From JASUTC01 sp035447925 (GTDB lineage Bacteria; Thermotogota; Thermotogae; MWEM01): 12,280 bases of DNA. Each line of letters opens with the position of its first letter. Positions within the stretch are counted from its first letter, which is position 1. Below are positions 1 through 5,990 of this stretch, piece by piece. The stretch is taken from the NCBI GenBank assembly GCA_035447925.1, contig DAOTHY010000063.1:1-12280 (forward strand). The letters run 5' to 3'. Position numbers and translations under genes: made by a program. The notes beneath the pieces are model-generated. The model ran no database searches, was not told the origin of the DNA, and worked only from the letters and a program-made list of their open reading frames with translations.

Positions 1-140
1 CTGAATTTAATCTTTTTTCTGACCTTCAAGACCTGCAGTAAAGCGGTTAGGAATAAAACAGCATATGTCACAATGCCCAGCCAGGCGATCATGGGTATCC
101 CCAGAAAGGTCGTATAGGCAAATCTTAAGATGGCGTCCAT
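1..140 (-). CDS. Small membrane protein, partial (C-terminus outside window)
   Basis: Reading from the ATG at 140 down to the window edge gives 46 residues in an open frame, beginning MDAILRFAYTTFLGIP. A hydrophobic segment at about residues 13-38 looks like one transmembrane helix and is followed by a basic stretch (KVRKKIK), expected on the cytoplasmic side. The ATG lies one base after the TGA of the upstream DOMON gene (TGA, C, ATG), so the two are almost certainly co-transcribed and probably translationally coupled. From that context I infer a membrane partner of the exported DOMON protein, perhaps a small cytochrome-b-like or anchor subunit. No heme-ligand pattern can be judged in so short a piece, and the family is not recognised. 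Confidence 0.65.
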   Translation of the reverse strand, partial: MDAILRFAYTTFLGIPMIAWLGIVTYAVLFLTALLQVLKVRKKIKF

Positions 141-141
141 G

Positions 142-669
142 TCAGAACACCAATTCCACGGAGCCTGTGAAATTGTGTTTTCTCCACAGGACATCAGTTG
201 ATGACGAATAGGCGATGATGACTTTCGTCTTTTCTCCCAGTTTGATGGCTTTGTCATCTGCTTGAGAAGTATTGAGGGGCATGATGAATTCGACAAACGT
301 CCAGCCATCGGATTCAGTCCCGGCAAAGGTCTTGATTTCGTTTTCTTTATCCTGCCGGTGTCCGGTGGCGGATGTACCATAATGGTCTTCAAGCGTGACT
401 TTTCCGTCCACGATATTGGCGATTTTGATATCCACATCCTTCATCATAAAGGAAGGGGAAAAGCCGACCGCAACCCATCCGGTGGTTTTTGCTCGGATGG
501 CCATGTAAATGTCTTTCTCACTGATGACTTTCCAATACAGTTCATAGGTACCCGAAGGGTGTTTATAAACCTCCATTTGACCATCCAGTGTTCCCTCGAT
601 TGTGGGATTTGCGCCAAACAATGAAATTGAACTAATAATCATTATCAGTATTAAAAAAATCTTTTGCAT
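142..669 (-). CDS. Exported DOMON-domain protein (probable heme- or sugar-binding)
   Basis: The 175-aa product has a signal peptide (residues 1-20, hydrophobic core LILIMIISSISLFGA) followed by one DOMON fold covering almost all of the rest. Typical DOMON features are visible: a beta-rich Y-E-L-Y-W strand near 42-46, the GWVAVGFSP segment at 64-72 followed by two Met (75, 76) and a D-V-D strand, and a C-terminal H165 just before the last strand (GSVELVF). In cytochrome-type DOMON domains a Met in the first region and a late His ligate heme b. That these are ligands here is inference. The start is set by an AAAGGAGG seven bases upstream of ATG 669. It is followed at once by a small membrane protein gene, which suggests an extracytoplasmic electron-transfer or binding pair. 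Confidence 0.8.
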   Translation of the reverse strand: MQKIFLILIMIISSISLFGANPTIEGTLDGQMEVYKHPSGTYELYWKVISEKDIYMAIRAKTTGWVAVGFSPSFMMKDVDIKIANIVDGKVTLEDHYGTSATGHRQDKENEIKTFAGTESDGWTFVEFIMPLNTSQADDKAIKLGEKTKVIIAYSSSTDVLWRKHNFTGSVELVF

Positions 670-934
670 TTGATTGCCTCCTTTTCAATGTCGAATCACT
701 TGATTGATTTGAAACCTCTTAAAAAATAGACGCATCCATCGATCATTTCTATTACAAAAAAAATAGACAAGCGAACATCAATCAATCAGGCTATTCGCTG
801 TTGGATGTGATAGAAGCGGATTATCACTCATATAGCTAACAAATGACCATACAGGGCCATCACATCCATAATCATTTAGTGATCGGCATTTACCAATGAT
901 TTCACGATAAATGAAACACGGCAAGGGGGTGTGG
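670..934. other. Intergenic region, 265 bp, no gene seen
   Basis: This stretch separates the DOMON gene from the 3' end of the NUDIX gene, both read on minus, and must hold the DOMON promoter, but I see no convincing -35/-10 pair. The word AAAAAATAGAC occurs twice (721-731 and 758-768), and a TTGATTGAT motif at about 690 has its inverse at about 778. Both are low-complexity and may be chance. A 61-codon minus-strand frame here lacks a ribosome site and protein character. Confidence 0.5.
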
Positions 935-1525
935 TTATATGTCAGCTCGCTTTGTTTTTGCACTCTCTATTGCAATTGCCCGCTCATAGAGTTTGTGATA
1001 AACCGGGATAATTTCAGCTTCGCCGCTTTTAGCATCAATTTCCTCAACGTTTATCCATGCCACATTCGAATTTTCTCCCGGCCGGATACTTAAAGCCTCA
1101 TCCTCGCCGGCAATCAACACGTACGCTGCAGACAAATGAAGGTGTGTACTGATATATATCCCGTTTTTATAGTGCCCCTTTACGGTCAGAATATCCAGTG
1201 ACAGCATCTTATTGGTCAAGGGGACTACAGTCTGAATACCGGTTTCTTCTTTGGCTTCTTTTATGGCTATTTCTAAGAGATCGGCATCGCCATCCGCATG
1301 CCCGCCTGTCCAAGCCCAGGTTTGATAGATATTGTGATGAACCATGAGCGTTTTTGTCATGGAGGGATTCAAAATGAATCCCGATGAGGTGATATGCGCC
1401 AATTGGCTTTTCCGATAAAGAATCTCATCTCCAATCAGTTTGATATAGTCTTGAATAATCTGTTTGTCACTTTTTTCTCCATCCGTAATCGCTTGAAATT
1501 CGTTAATCTGCCTTGTATAGTTCAT
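935..1525 (-). CDS. NUDIX hydrolase
   Basis: The 196-aa product carries a 23-residue Nudix box at residues 75-97: G75, five residues, position 81, seven residues, then K-E-x-x-E-E-T-G-I. The metal-binding acidic residues E90, E93 and E94 are present, but the first Glu of the canonical box is Ala81 and the usual Arg is Lys89. The family hydrolyses nucleoside diphosphates linked to another group. The substrate cannot be told, though the overall layout (N-terminal helical part, GGHADGD, late HLHLSAAYVL strand) resembles Firmicutes NUDIX proteins of this length. The frame is open further upstream, but ATG 1525 is chosen because AAAGGAG sits five bases before it and homology-like sequence starts here. 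It is divergent from the RiPP precursor gene. Confidence 0.85.
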   Translation of the reverse strand: MNYTRQINEFQAITDGEKSDKQIIQDYIKLIGDEILYRKSQLAHITSSGFILNPSMTKTLMVHHNIYQTWAWTGGHADGDADLLEIAIKEAKEETGIQTVVPLTNKMLSLDILTVKGHYKNGIYISTHLHLSAAYVLIAGEDEALSIRPGENSNVAWINVEEIDAKSGEAEIIPVYHKLYERAIAIESAKTKRADI

Positions 1526-1562
1526 CTTTACTCCTTTATCCCCAGTCATTTGATTCAACTCC

Positions 1563-1591
1563 AGTATACCATTCCTTTTTTCCGATTTCAC
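1563..1591 (-). promoter_or_regulatory. Candidate promoter of the NUDIX gene
   Basis: On the minus strand, -35 GTGAAA (1591-1586) and -10 TATACT (1568-1563) are 17 bp apart, and a TG dinucleotide one base before the -10 makes it an extended -10. It lies about 38 bp upstream of the chosen start at 1525 and supports that start over longer in-frame options. Confidence 0.5.
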
Positions 1592-1665
1592 CTCCTTTTT
1601 TTCTCTTCTACTCCAGTTGGACATGAATGTAACAAAGCATTTTACAATCCGGATATTCAAATTTA

Positions 1666-1674
1666 TGTTATAAT
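1666..1674 (+). promoter_or_regulatory. Extended -10 promoter of the RiPP precursor gene
   Basis: TG-T-TATAAT (TATAAT at 1669-1674) is a perfect extended -10 element, 53 bp upstream of the precursor ATG. No good -35 sits at 16-18 bp; a TTTACA at 1641 is too far. The TG extension may compensate. Confidence 0.6.
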
Positions 1675-1727
1675 AGCGAACGGATGTTTAACAGATTGAG
1701 TTTTGCTCTTTATGGAGGGAGATAGCG

Positions 1728-1973
1728 ATGACAAAAGCGTTAATGGACATTGTCAAACAGTTTGAAGCCAAATGCGGTAAAGATTGGCTGAAGGAAGTAT
1801 CCGATTTGAATTCAATGGATGCACTGAAAAGGAAAGCCGAGGAATGGGATATCGAATTGAGCGATGAGCTGCTTCAAGAGGCCTTTGGCTTGTTAACGGA
1901 AAAGGGTGTTGACGAAATGTCTGAAGAACAACTGACCGCCATTGCCGGTGGAGCAAAAGGGATCATTATCTAA
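1728..1973 (+). CDS. Nif11/NHLP-type RiPP precursor peptide with Gly-Gly leader
   Basis: The 81-aa peptide looks like a ribosomal natural-product precursor. It has an acidic, helical leader (residues 1-75) containing the 'L-x-x-K-A-x-E-x-x-I-x-L-S-x-E-L-L' pattern of Nif11-like leaders, then M-S-E-E-Q-L-T-A-I-A-G-G, the conserved cleavage region. Only AKGIII follows the Gly-Gly, so the mature part would be six residues with a single Lys. GGAGGGAG seven bases upstream sets the start, and an extended -10 promoter precedes it. The next gene begins about 30-50 bases downstream and encodes a tandem-GNAT protein. GNAT enzymes paired with such leaders acylate Lys or ornithine side chains in selidamides, which makes that pairing the best functional guess. 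A non-RiPP small regulatory protein is the alternative; no leader peptidase or other maturase is in the window. Confidence 0.8.
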   Translation: MTKALMDIVKQFEAKCGKDWLKEVSDLNSMDALKRKAEEWDIELSDELLQEAFGLLTEKGVDEMSEEQLTAIAGGAKGIII

Positions 1974-1991
1974 TTGAGCCGTCTGGCAAAA

Positions 1992-2005
1992 GGGAGGTTC
2001 ACCTC
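1992..2005 (+). promoter_or_regulatory. Ribosome binding site before the GNAT gene, potentially sequestered
   Basis: GGGAGG at 1992-1997 is a strong SD core, but eight bases later the codon in the GNAT frame is ATC (2006), not ATG/GTG/TTG. The first ordinary start (TTG) is at 2024, 26 bases away. The SD also lies in a short inverted repeat, GAGGT-TC-ACCTC (1994-2005), which could mask it. Confidence 0.5.
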
Positions 2006-2023
2006 ATCATTTCGGAACCGTTA

Positions 2024-2902
2024 TTGACCATACAAAAATACGATACAGATAACGCCCTGGCGTTTATTATCTACGCATCGATTTACCACAATGGTGAGGT
2101 TAAACGGATGATCTACCATCTTTACCGGGGCGTCATTTTCATCTTGGGATTGGAGGTCGACAAAGAGCCTGCGGGTTTTCTTGTCGTGGAAAGGCGAGAT
2201 GAAGCCCATTATGTGTGTACTACCCTGTACATTCAACCCAATGCCAGAAACAAAGGGCTTGAAAAAGTCCTGTTGGAGAGGGCATTGGATGAAACCAAAG
2301 ATGAAGGTGCTTCTCATTTCTATATCAGTTACTTTATAAATCATGAAGATGCTGACTTTTTGAAAGAACTGTATCAAGGCCTTGGTTTTACCCCTTCCGG
2401 ATACGAGCGGCATACCTTTGTCATGAAACGGGAAGAAATTGGTGAGGCGATCAATCAGATTGCAATCAAATACAACCGGTATCTGAATTCTTACCGAACA
2501 AAAACCAAAACATTTCGACAGTTAGAACCTGAAATTTTCAAGCGTGTTTTTTCACAGAAGGGAAATGAGATCCCACGCAATTTCTATCCTTTTACACAGG
2601 GTTATTCTTCTGAATACTCTGCCATGATCTGCCGAGATGGTGATCCGGCTGGCTGGATTGTCTTTGAACCCAACGGTAAAACAGCCCTTTATATCAATCA
2701 ACTGTTTCTCAAAGAAAAGTATCGCAACACAGGTTTATTTGTGCCCTTGTTGACCTTTGCCTATCAGCAAATACCAAAAACGGTTAAACATTTTTTCTTC
2801 TACGTCAACGGAGACAACGTCAAAATGCTGGGACTCATGAGATTGTTTGCTAACTGCCACATCAAGCGTAACATCATGGTGGAGATGACCCGAAGCGTTT
2901 AA
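2024..2902 (+). CDS. Tandem GNAT-fold acyltransferase, candidate RiPP maturase
   Basis: The product (292 aa from TTG 2024, 298 if translation begins at ATC 2006) has two GNAT-like domains. In the first, a TTLYIQPNARNKGLEKVLLERAL segment supplies the acyl-CoA motif A (R-x-x-G-L) around residues 65-90 and ends near F-V-M-K-R at 135. The second (about 165-292) has AGWIVFEPNG, LYINQLFLKEKYRNTGL and a late N-V-K-M-L-G-L helix like GNAT motif B. Both motif A loops are degenerate relative to R/Q-x-x-G-x-G/A, so one domain may be structural. It directly follows the RiPP precursor and shares its transcript. Known GNAT maturases acylate a Lys or ornithine in such precursors; here the substrate could be the Lys of AKGIII. 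Self-immunity acetylation or an unrelated acetyltransferase are alternatives. The start codon is uncertain. Confidence 0.8.
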   Translation: MTIQKYDTDNALAFIIYASIYHNGEVKRMIYHLYRGVIFILGLEVDKEPAGFLVVERRDEAHYVCTTLYIQPNARNKGLEKVLLERALDETKDEGASHFYISYFINHEDADFLKELYQGLGFTPSGYERHTFVMKREEIGEAINQIAIKYNRYLNSYRTKTKTFRQLEPEIFKRVFSQKGNEIPRNFYPFTQGYSSEYSAMICRDGDPAGWIVFEPNGKTALYINQLFLKEKYRNTGLFVPLLTFAYQQIPKTVKHFFFYVNGDNVKMLGLMRLFANCHIKRNIMVEMTRSV

Positions 2903-3002
2903 CCGTTTTCCATTCAAGCCCCTACCAATCTCGCATGACCTGTTTTTCGCTACCCCCAACGTTTATGCCCTCCTATTCAGCCTTTAAAAAAAATATCTAA
3001 TT

Positions 3003-3031
3003 TTGGCTTTATCATTTAAAAAAGTTATAAT
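3003..3031 (+). promoter_or_regulatory. Promoter of the first methyltransferase gene
   Basis: TTGGCT (3003-3008), 17 bp, TATAAT (3026-3031). The perfect -10 and ideal spacing make this a likely start site near 3038. It rules out the TTG at 3003 as a translation start for a transcript from this promoter, because that codon would be the -35 itself. Confidence 0.6.
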
Positions 3032-3065
3032 AAACCAAGAAAATGGCGGGCGGGTGAGTGTTATC

Positions 3066-3770
3066 TTGCATAAAATAATGATAAAAAAAGGGATTCAAAT
3101 CAAAAAGATAGGAGCCATTCATTTCATCATCAAAGACGGAAAGGTTCAAAAACACAAACCATGGCTAGGGGACTTGTTTACTTTCAGTTATGACTTTCTA
3201 ATGGAAAAAAACGTCTTTCCCAAAAAATTAACTGCGAATATGGCGGATCATCTAAAAAAAAACCAGGATGTGCTAAACGGCTTGAGGGAAAAGAACATTC
3301 TGGAATTGGGAACCGGTTCAGGCAGTATTTGCTCGATGATTGATCCATCCAACCATTATGTAGGCATTGATGTGAGTAAGGGGCTTTTAAATAAAGCCGG
3401 AAAACGCTTGATCAACCTGAATTTTCAAGACTTTAGCCTGTTTTTGGCCAGTGCCGAAGATTTACCCTTTTCTGACGGTTTGTTCGATTGGATCATTTGC
3501 AACTTATCCTTTAACTTTTTTAACGATGCACAACAGGTCGTCAATGAAATCAAACGGGTATTGAACCGAAAGGGCCAATTCTTCTGCAGTGTGCCCATTC
3601 CAGAAAGAAATACTAAAAAGACGCAAATCCACGGCGTTTTACGCTCAAAAGAAGAACTGAAAAGCCTTTTTCAAGCCAATGAGTTTGGCTTTACCGAAAT
3701 ACCCCCCCATAATGGGGCGATCTTTTATTTTATGGCATCTAAAAAAGAAGTAGAAGGGACTAGAGGTTGA
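3066..3770 (+). CDS. Class I SAM-dependent methyltransferase (Methyltransf_11 type)
   Basis: The product (234 aa from TTG 3066) shows a Rossmann methyltransferase core: motif I ILELGTGSG at residues 78-86, the acidic end of strand 2 in YVGIDVS (D102), an ASAEDLPF loop (D132) and motif IV FDWIICNLSFNFF. A 75-residue N-terminal part with KPWLGDLFTFSYDF precedes the core. The frame is open from 3003, but a promoter overlaps that segment. GGTGA (3053-3057) lies eight bases before TTG 3066, and ATG 3078 is the other option. No terminator separates it from the GNAT gene 160 bp upstream, so read-through from the precursor operon is possible. Its 3' end stops six bases from a convergent MFS gene. The substrate is unknown; it may tailor the RiPP product or be independent. 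Confidence 0.8.
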   Translation: MHKIMIKKGIQIKKIGAIHFIIKDGKVQKHKPWLGDLFTFSYDFLMEKNVFPKKLTANMADHLKKNQDVLNGLREKNILELGTGSGSICSMIDPSNHYVGIDVSKGLLNKAGKRLINLNFQDFSLFLASAEDLPFSDGLFDWIICNLSFNFFNDAQQVVNEIKRVLNRKGQFFCSVPIPERNTKKTQIHGVLRSKEELKSLFQANEFGFTEIPPHNGAIFYFMASKKEVEGTRG

Positions 3771-3776
3771 TAAGCT

Positions 3777-4955
3777 CTAAGCAGATTGGATGCCATTTTT
3801 TTTCGAATAGACTGAAAAGACAACGATCATGGCAAATACCCCAACAAACATCACAAACGGCACAAAATAGCCCACATTCAGCCCAACACTGGAGCTGAGT
3901 GATCCGATGATGAACGCCGTCAGCGTTGAGCCTGCTGATGCGGAAAAAGAAAAGAGGGACATGGCCAAACCGATATTTTTCTTGACTTTGTCCACCAGGA
4001 TAGACTGCAGGGTGGGAAAGATGGATGCATGAATCAGACCGGACAGAAAGATAAATACGGCCAAAAACACAAAAGAATCCAATGGCAGTTGAGCGAGAAG
4101 GGTTATGGGAAGGCCCACACAAGCGATGATCAGCAGCCATTTCGTTTTCCCGACCCGATCCACCAGCAAAGCCGAAGAAAAGCGCCCGATGAACAAACCG
4201 ATCCAAAACAGCGAGGGAAGGAGACTGGACAGTTCTTTGCTGTATGAGCGAAAGTCCGCCGAATAGGTGGGAGCCCACGAAGAAATGCTGCCTTCAGAAC
4301 CCACATAGAAAAAGATAGCCATGATGATGATCCAAAAATATTTATTTTTAAACAATGTCAAATAATCCGAATTGTTTTCACCAACGTCTTTTTTCACCCT
4401 TTTGGGAATGTGTGTTTGCAACTGTGTTGAAAAATAAAAGGGGACACAGGTGTAACCGGCGATGATAAACAAAAAAGCCATTGTCGGCAGACCCTGTGCA
4501 ATCATTAAAGAGGCGATAAATGGACTGATCATAGCGCCAAGAGCGTAAAAGGAATGAACCAGATTTAACAGTTTGCCGCTTTTACCCTTAAAAGAAGCAC
4601 TCAGAGGAGGAACGGCTATCTCAATGATTGCAGATCCCAAGCCAATCAACAGATGCCCGATAATCAATCCAGGCGCTGTTTTGGACAAGGCAAAGATGAG
4701 GATGCCCATCGGTATGGAGATATACGCAATCAACAGGGGTTTTTTCGTTCCGATAAAATCAATCAAAATTCCGATCAACAAGGCTCCGGTTAGGTAACCG
4801 ACAGACTTGGCACCGAAAATCATGCCCACTTGTGCATACGAGAGGGACAAGGATTCCCTGATCAGTGGCATGACAGCGGAAATATAAGTCGCAGCCGCCC
4901 CCATGGTCAAAAATGAATGATAGCCCATCCCTTTGTAACAAGACAAATTGTTCAT
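3777..4955 (-). CDS. MFS transporter (12 TM)
   Basis: The 392-aa hydrophobic protein has the two-times-six helix pattern of the major facilitator superfamily. After helix 2 comes the signature-like loop LIDFIGTKKPLLI (G-x-x-x-D-x-x-G-x-K-x), repeated in the second half as ALLVDRVGKTKWLL. SFYALGAMISPF and the SSWAPTYS segment resemble sugar-type MFS carriers, but efflux of a small molecule is equally possible. The ATG is preceded by AAGGGGGAAGAC, giving a GGGGGA five bases upstream. It is convergent with the methyltransferase of the RiPP neighbourhood (six-base gap), so any role in exporting that product is inference from position only. Confidence 0.85.
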   Translation of the reverse strand: MNNLSCYKGMGYHSFLTMGAAATYISAVMPLIRESLSLSYAQVGMIFGAKSVGYLTGALLIGILIDFIGTKKPLLIAYISIPMGILIFALSKTAPGLIIGHLLIGLGSAIIEIAVPPLSASFKGKSGKLLNLVHSFYALGAMISPFIASLMIAQGLPTMAFLFIIAGYTCVPFYFSTQLQTHIPKRVKKDVGENNSDYLTLFKNKYFWIIIMAIFFYVGSEGSISSWAPTYSADFRSYSKELSSLLPSLFWIGLFIGRFSSALLVDRVGKTKWLLIIACVGLPITLLAQLPLDSFVFLAVFIFLSGLIHASIFPTLQSILVDKVKKNIGLAMSLFSFSASAGSTLTAFIIGSLSSSVGLNVGYFVPFVMFVGVFAMIVVFSVYSKKNGIQSA

Positions 4956-4997
4956 GTCTTCCCCCTTTTCGTCAGGAAACCTTATTTGTCATCTCTG

Positions 4998-5024
4998 ATT
5001 CTATCATATCCAAGGCGAAATCAA
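4998..5024 (-). promoter_or_regulatory. Candidate promoter of the MFS gene
   Basis: On minus, -35 TTGATT (5024-5019), 15 bp, -10 TAGAAT (5003-4998), with TG one base before the -10. The spacing is short, but the extended -10 may compensate. It lies 43 bp upstream of the MFS ATG. Confidence 0.4.
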
Positions 5025-5127
5025 GTTGAAAAAAACAAGACAAACACCAGCATCCTTTTTGTGAATAATATGGATTCGATCCTTTGAAAGATAGAACAGA
5101 TGGGGAAGCACCACAACAGAATTTCAT

Positions 5128-5691
5128 TTAGGCCTTTTTCATCCATTTTTTTAACCCGATCACCATCATCAACGGCAAGCATGAGATTAAAATAAGCACC
5201 TCATTTGCCAATAAACTCCCCTTTACCGGTTTAAACTTTAATCGGCTCCAGAAATTACCTGCGGCTATTCCCAAGGCATTTCCCATCATGATCATTCGGG
5301 TGGCTGCCAGAATTCCCAGCGCCTTTTTTTCACCGTAGGTTTTCGACAATTGTTCCCACTCTTCATCTGAATAAGACCCGCCATTTTCAGCGTAACGCCT
5401 GCCAAAAAGCATCGCCTCTGTATCATCGTCAAGGTCGATGACAAACCCGGAACTGATTGTGTTGATTTCTTCTTCATCCAGGCCTATTTTTTGGGCATGC
5501 TGAGTATGATATACCCGGCACATTTCACATCCGTTGACTTCGGTAACCGCCAGCATAATCTTTGTTTGAAGTGGATCGTCCATCAAACCGTTATGCCGGG
5601 CGTATTTAAAAGCAGGCATGGATTCAAAAGCCTTGTCCATTATTTTGCAAAACTGGATCACATTAAACCCTGTTCCGGATCGTTTTTTCAT
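5128..5691 (-). CDS. Carboxymuconolactone decarboxylase / AhpD-like protein with C-terminal membrane helix
   Basis: The 187-aa protein contains the AhpD redox signature E-x3-C-x2-C-x3-H: E51, C55, C58 and H62 within EVNGCEMCRVYH. AhpD-like proteins use the two Cys as a thiol/disulfide centre, usually in alkylhydroperoxide reduction. True carboxymuconolactone decarboxylases lack the CxxC, so a redox role is favoured. Residues about 160-180 (LLANEVLILISCLPLMMVIGL) form a hydrophobic helix ended by KKWMKK, an uncommon tail that would anchor the enzyme to the membrane facing the cytoplasm. The start is set by AAAAGGAG seven bases before ATG 5691. No partner peroxiredoxin is nearby, and transcription is divergent from the mini-ORF/rsgA unit. 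Confidence 0.85.
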   Translation of the reverse strand: MKKRSGTGFNVIQFCKIMDKAFESMPAFKYARHNGLMDDPLQTKIMLAVTEVNGCEMCRVYHTQHAQKIGLDEEEINTISSGFVIDLDDDTEAMLFGRRYAENGGSYSDEEWEQLSKTYGEKKALGILAATRMIMMGNALGIAAGNFWSRLKFKPVKGSLLANEVLILISCLPLMMVIGLKKWMKKA

Positions 5692-5737
5692 GAGGGGTCT
5701 CCTTTTGGGCTTTTTTTCTCCCTTGTAAATCCTATCA

Positions 5738-5767
5738 ATGATAACTGAATCATCGTCCTATTTGCAA
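5738..5767 (-). promoter_or_regulatory. Candidate promoter of the AhpD-like gene, sharing a -35 with the divergent unit
   Basis: On minus, the palindromic TTGCAA (5767-5762) is 18 bp from TATCAT (5743-5738). An alternative extended -10, TG-A-TAGGAT, sits closer at 5734-5729 but without a matching -35. Confidence 0.35.
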
Positions 5768-5789
5768 ATACAAAGAATTATGCTATAAT
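5762..5789 (+). promoter_or_regulatory. Promoter of the mini-ORF / rsgA unit
   Basis: TTGCAA (5762-5767), 16 bp, TATAAT (5784-5789) with TG one base before the -10. Transcription should begin near 5796, about 25 bases before the mini-ORF ATG. It is the only good plus-strand promoter I see between 5700 and the rsgA start. Confidence 0.7.
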
Positions 5790-5820
5790 GAATCGAATTT
5801 GAACAAAGGAGGCGGTACAT

Positions 5821-5892
5821 ATGAGGAAAATAATGAATGAAACGTTAGATCAAGTGAATAGTTGCATTTTTTGTATCGCCGGTGCTCAATAG
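5821..5892 (+). CDS. 23-aa Cys-containing mini-ORF (leader peptide or tiny peptide gene)
   Basis: An ATG eight bases after a full AAAGGAGG opens a 23-codon frame that ends in TAG. The peptide begins MRKIMNETLDQ and ends NSCIFCIAGAQ, with a C-x-x-C pair at residues 15 and 18 and a hydrophobic centre. It has its own promoter (TATAAT at 5784) and is followed after 63 bases by a strong terminator hairpin, so the cassette is a complete short transcription unit. Two readings fit. One is an attenuation leader whose translation decides read-through into rsgA. The other is a stand-alone small peptide (pheromone, modified peptide or membrane-active peptide) ending at the terminator. There is no signal peptide or Gly-Gly site. 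I do not recognise a family. Confidence 0.6.
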   Translation: MRKIMNETLDQVNSCIFCIAGAQ

Positions 5893-5955
5893 ACTAATAA
5901 ACGAATTTTTTGAAACAAATCTTACCGAACTATTTTAGAATAACGATTATCTTCT

Positions 5956-5990
5956 GGGCTGTGGTGATATCATCACAGCCCGTTTTTTAT
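5956..5990 (+). terminator. Rho-independent terminator between mini-ORF and rsgA
   Basis: GGGCTGTGGTGAT (5956-5968) pairs with ATCATCACAGCCC (5969-5981), with one G-U pair and a loop formed from the central bases. A T-rich run (5983-5993) follows. It lies between the promoter at 5762 and rsgA with no second promoter apparent, so it would act as an attenuator for rsgA unless read through. Confidence 0.85.

Noticed and set aside
262..624. 120-codon plus-strand frame antisense to the DOMON gene
   Set aside because: Shadow of the DOMON gene, which has an SD, signal peptide and recognisable domain.
721..768. Direct repeat AAAAAATAGAC, two copies 37 bp apart
   Set aside because: Short, A-rich and only two copies; not enough for an operator or a CRISPR-like array.
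778..963. 61-codon minus-strand frame between the DOMON and NUDIX genes
   Set aside because: No ribosome binding site, overlaps the NUDIX 3' end, and the composition is not protein-like.
1588..1597. Perfect SD (AAGGAGGTGA) on minus, upstream of the NUDIX gene
   Set aside because: The only in-frame start, GTG, lies inside the SD itself and other frames stop at once. The ATG at 1525 has its own SD.
3003..3065. TTG 3003 as the methyltransferase start
   Set aside because: It coincides with the -35 of a good promoter and has no SD; later starts are better placed.
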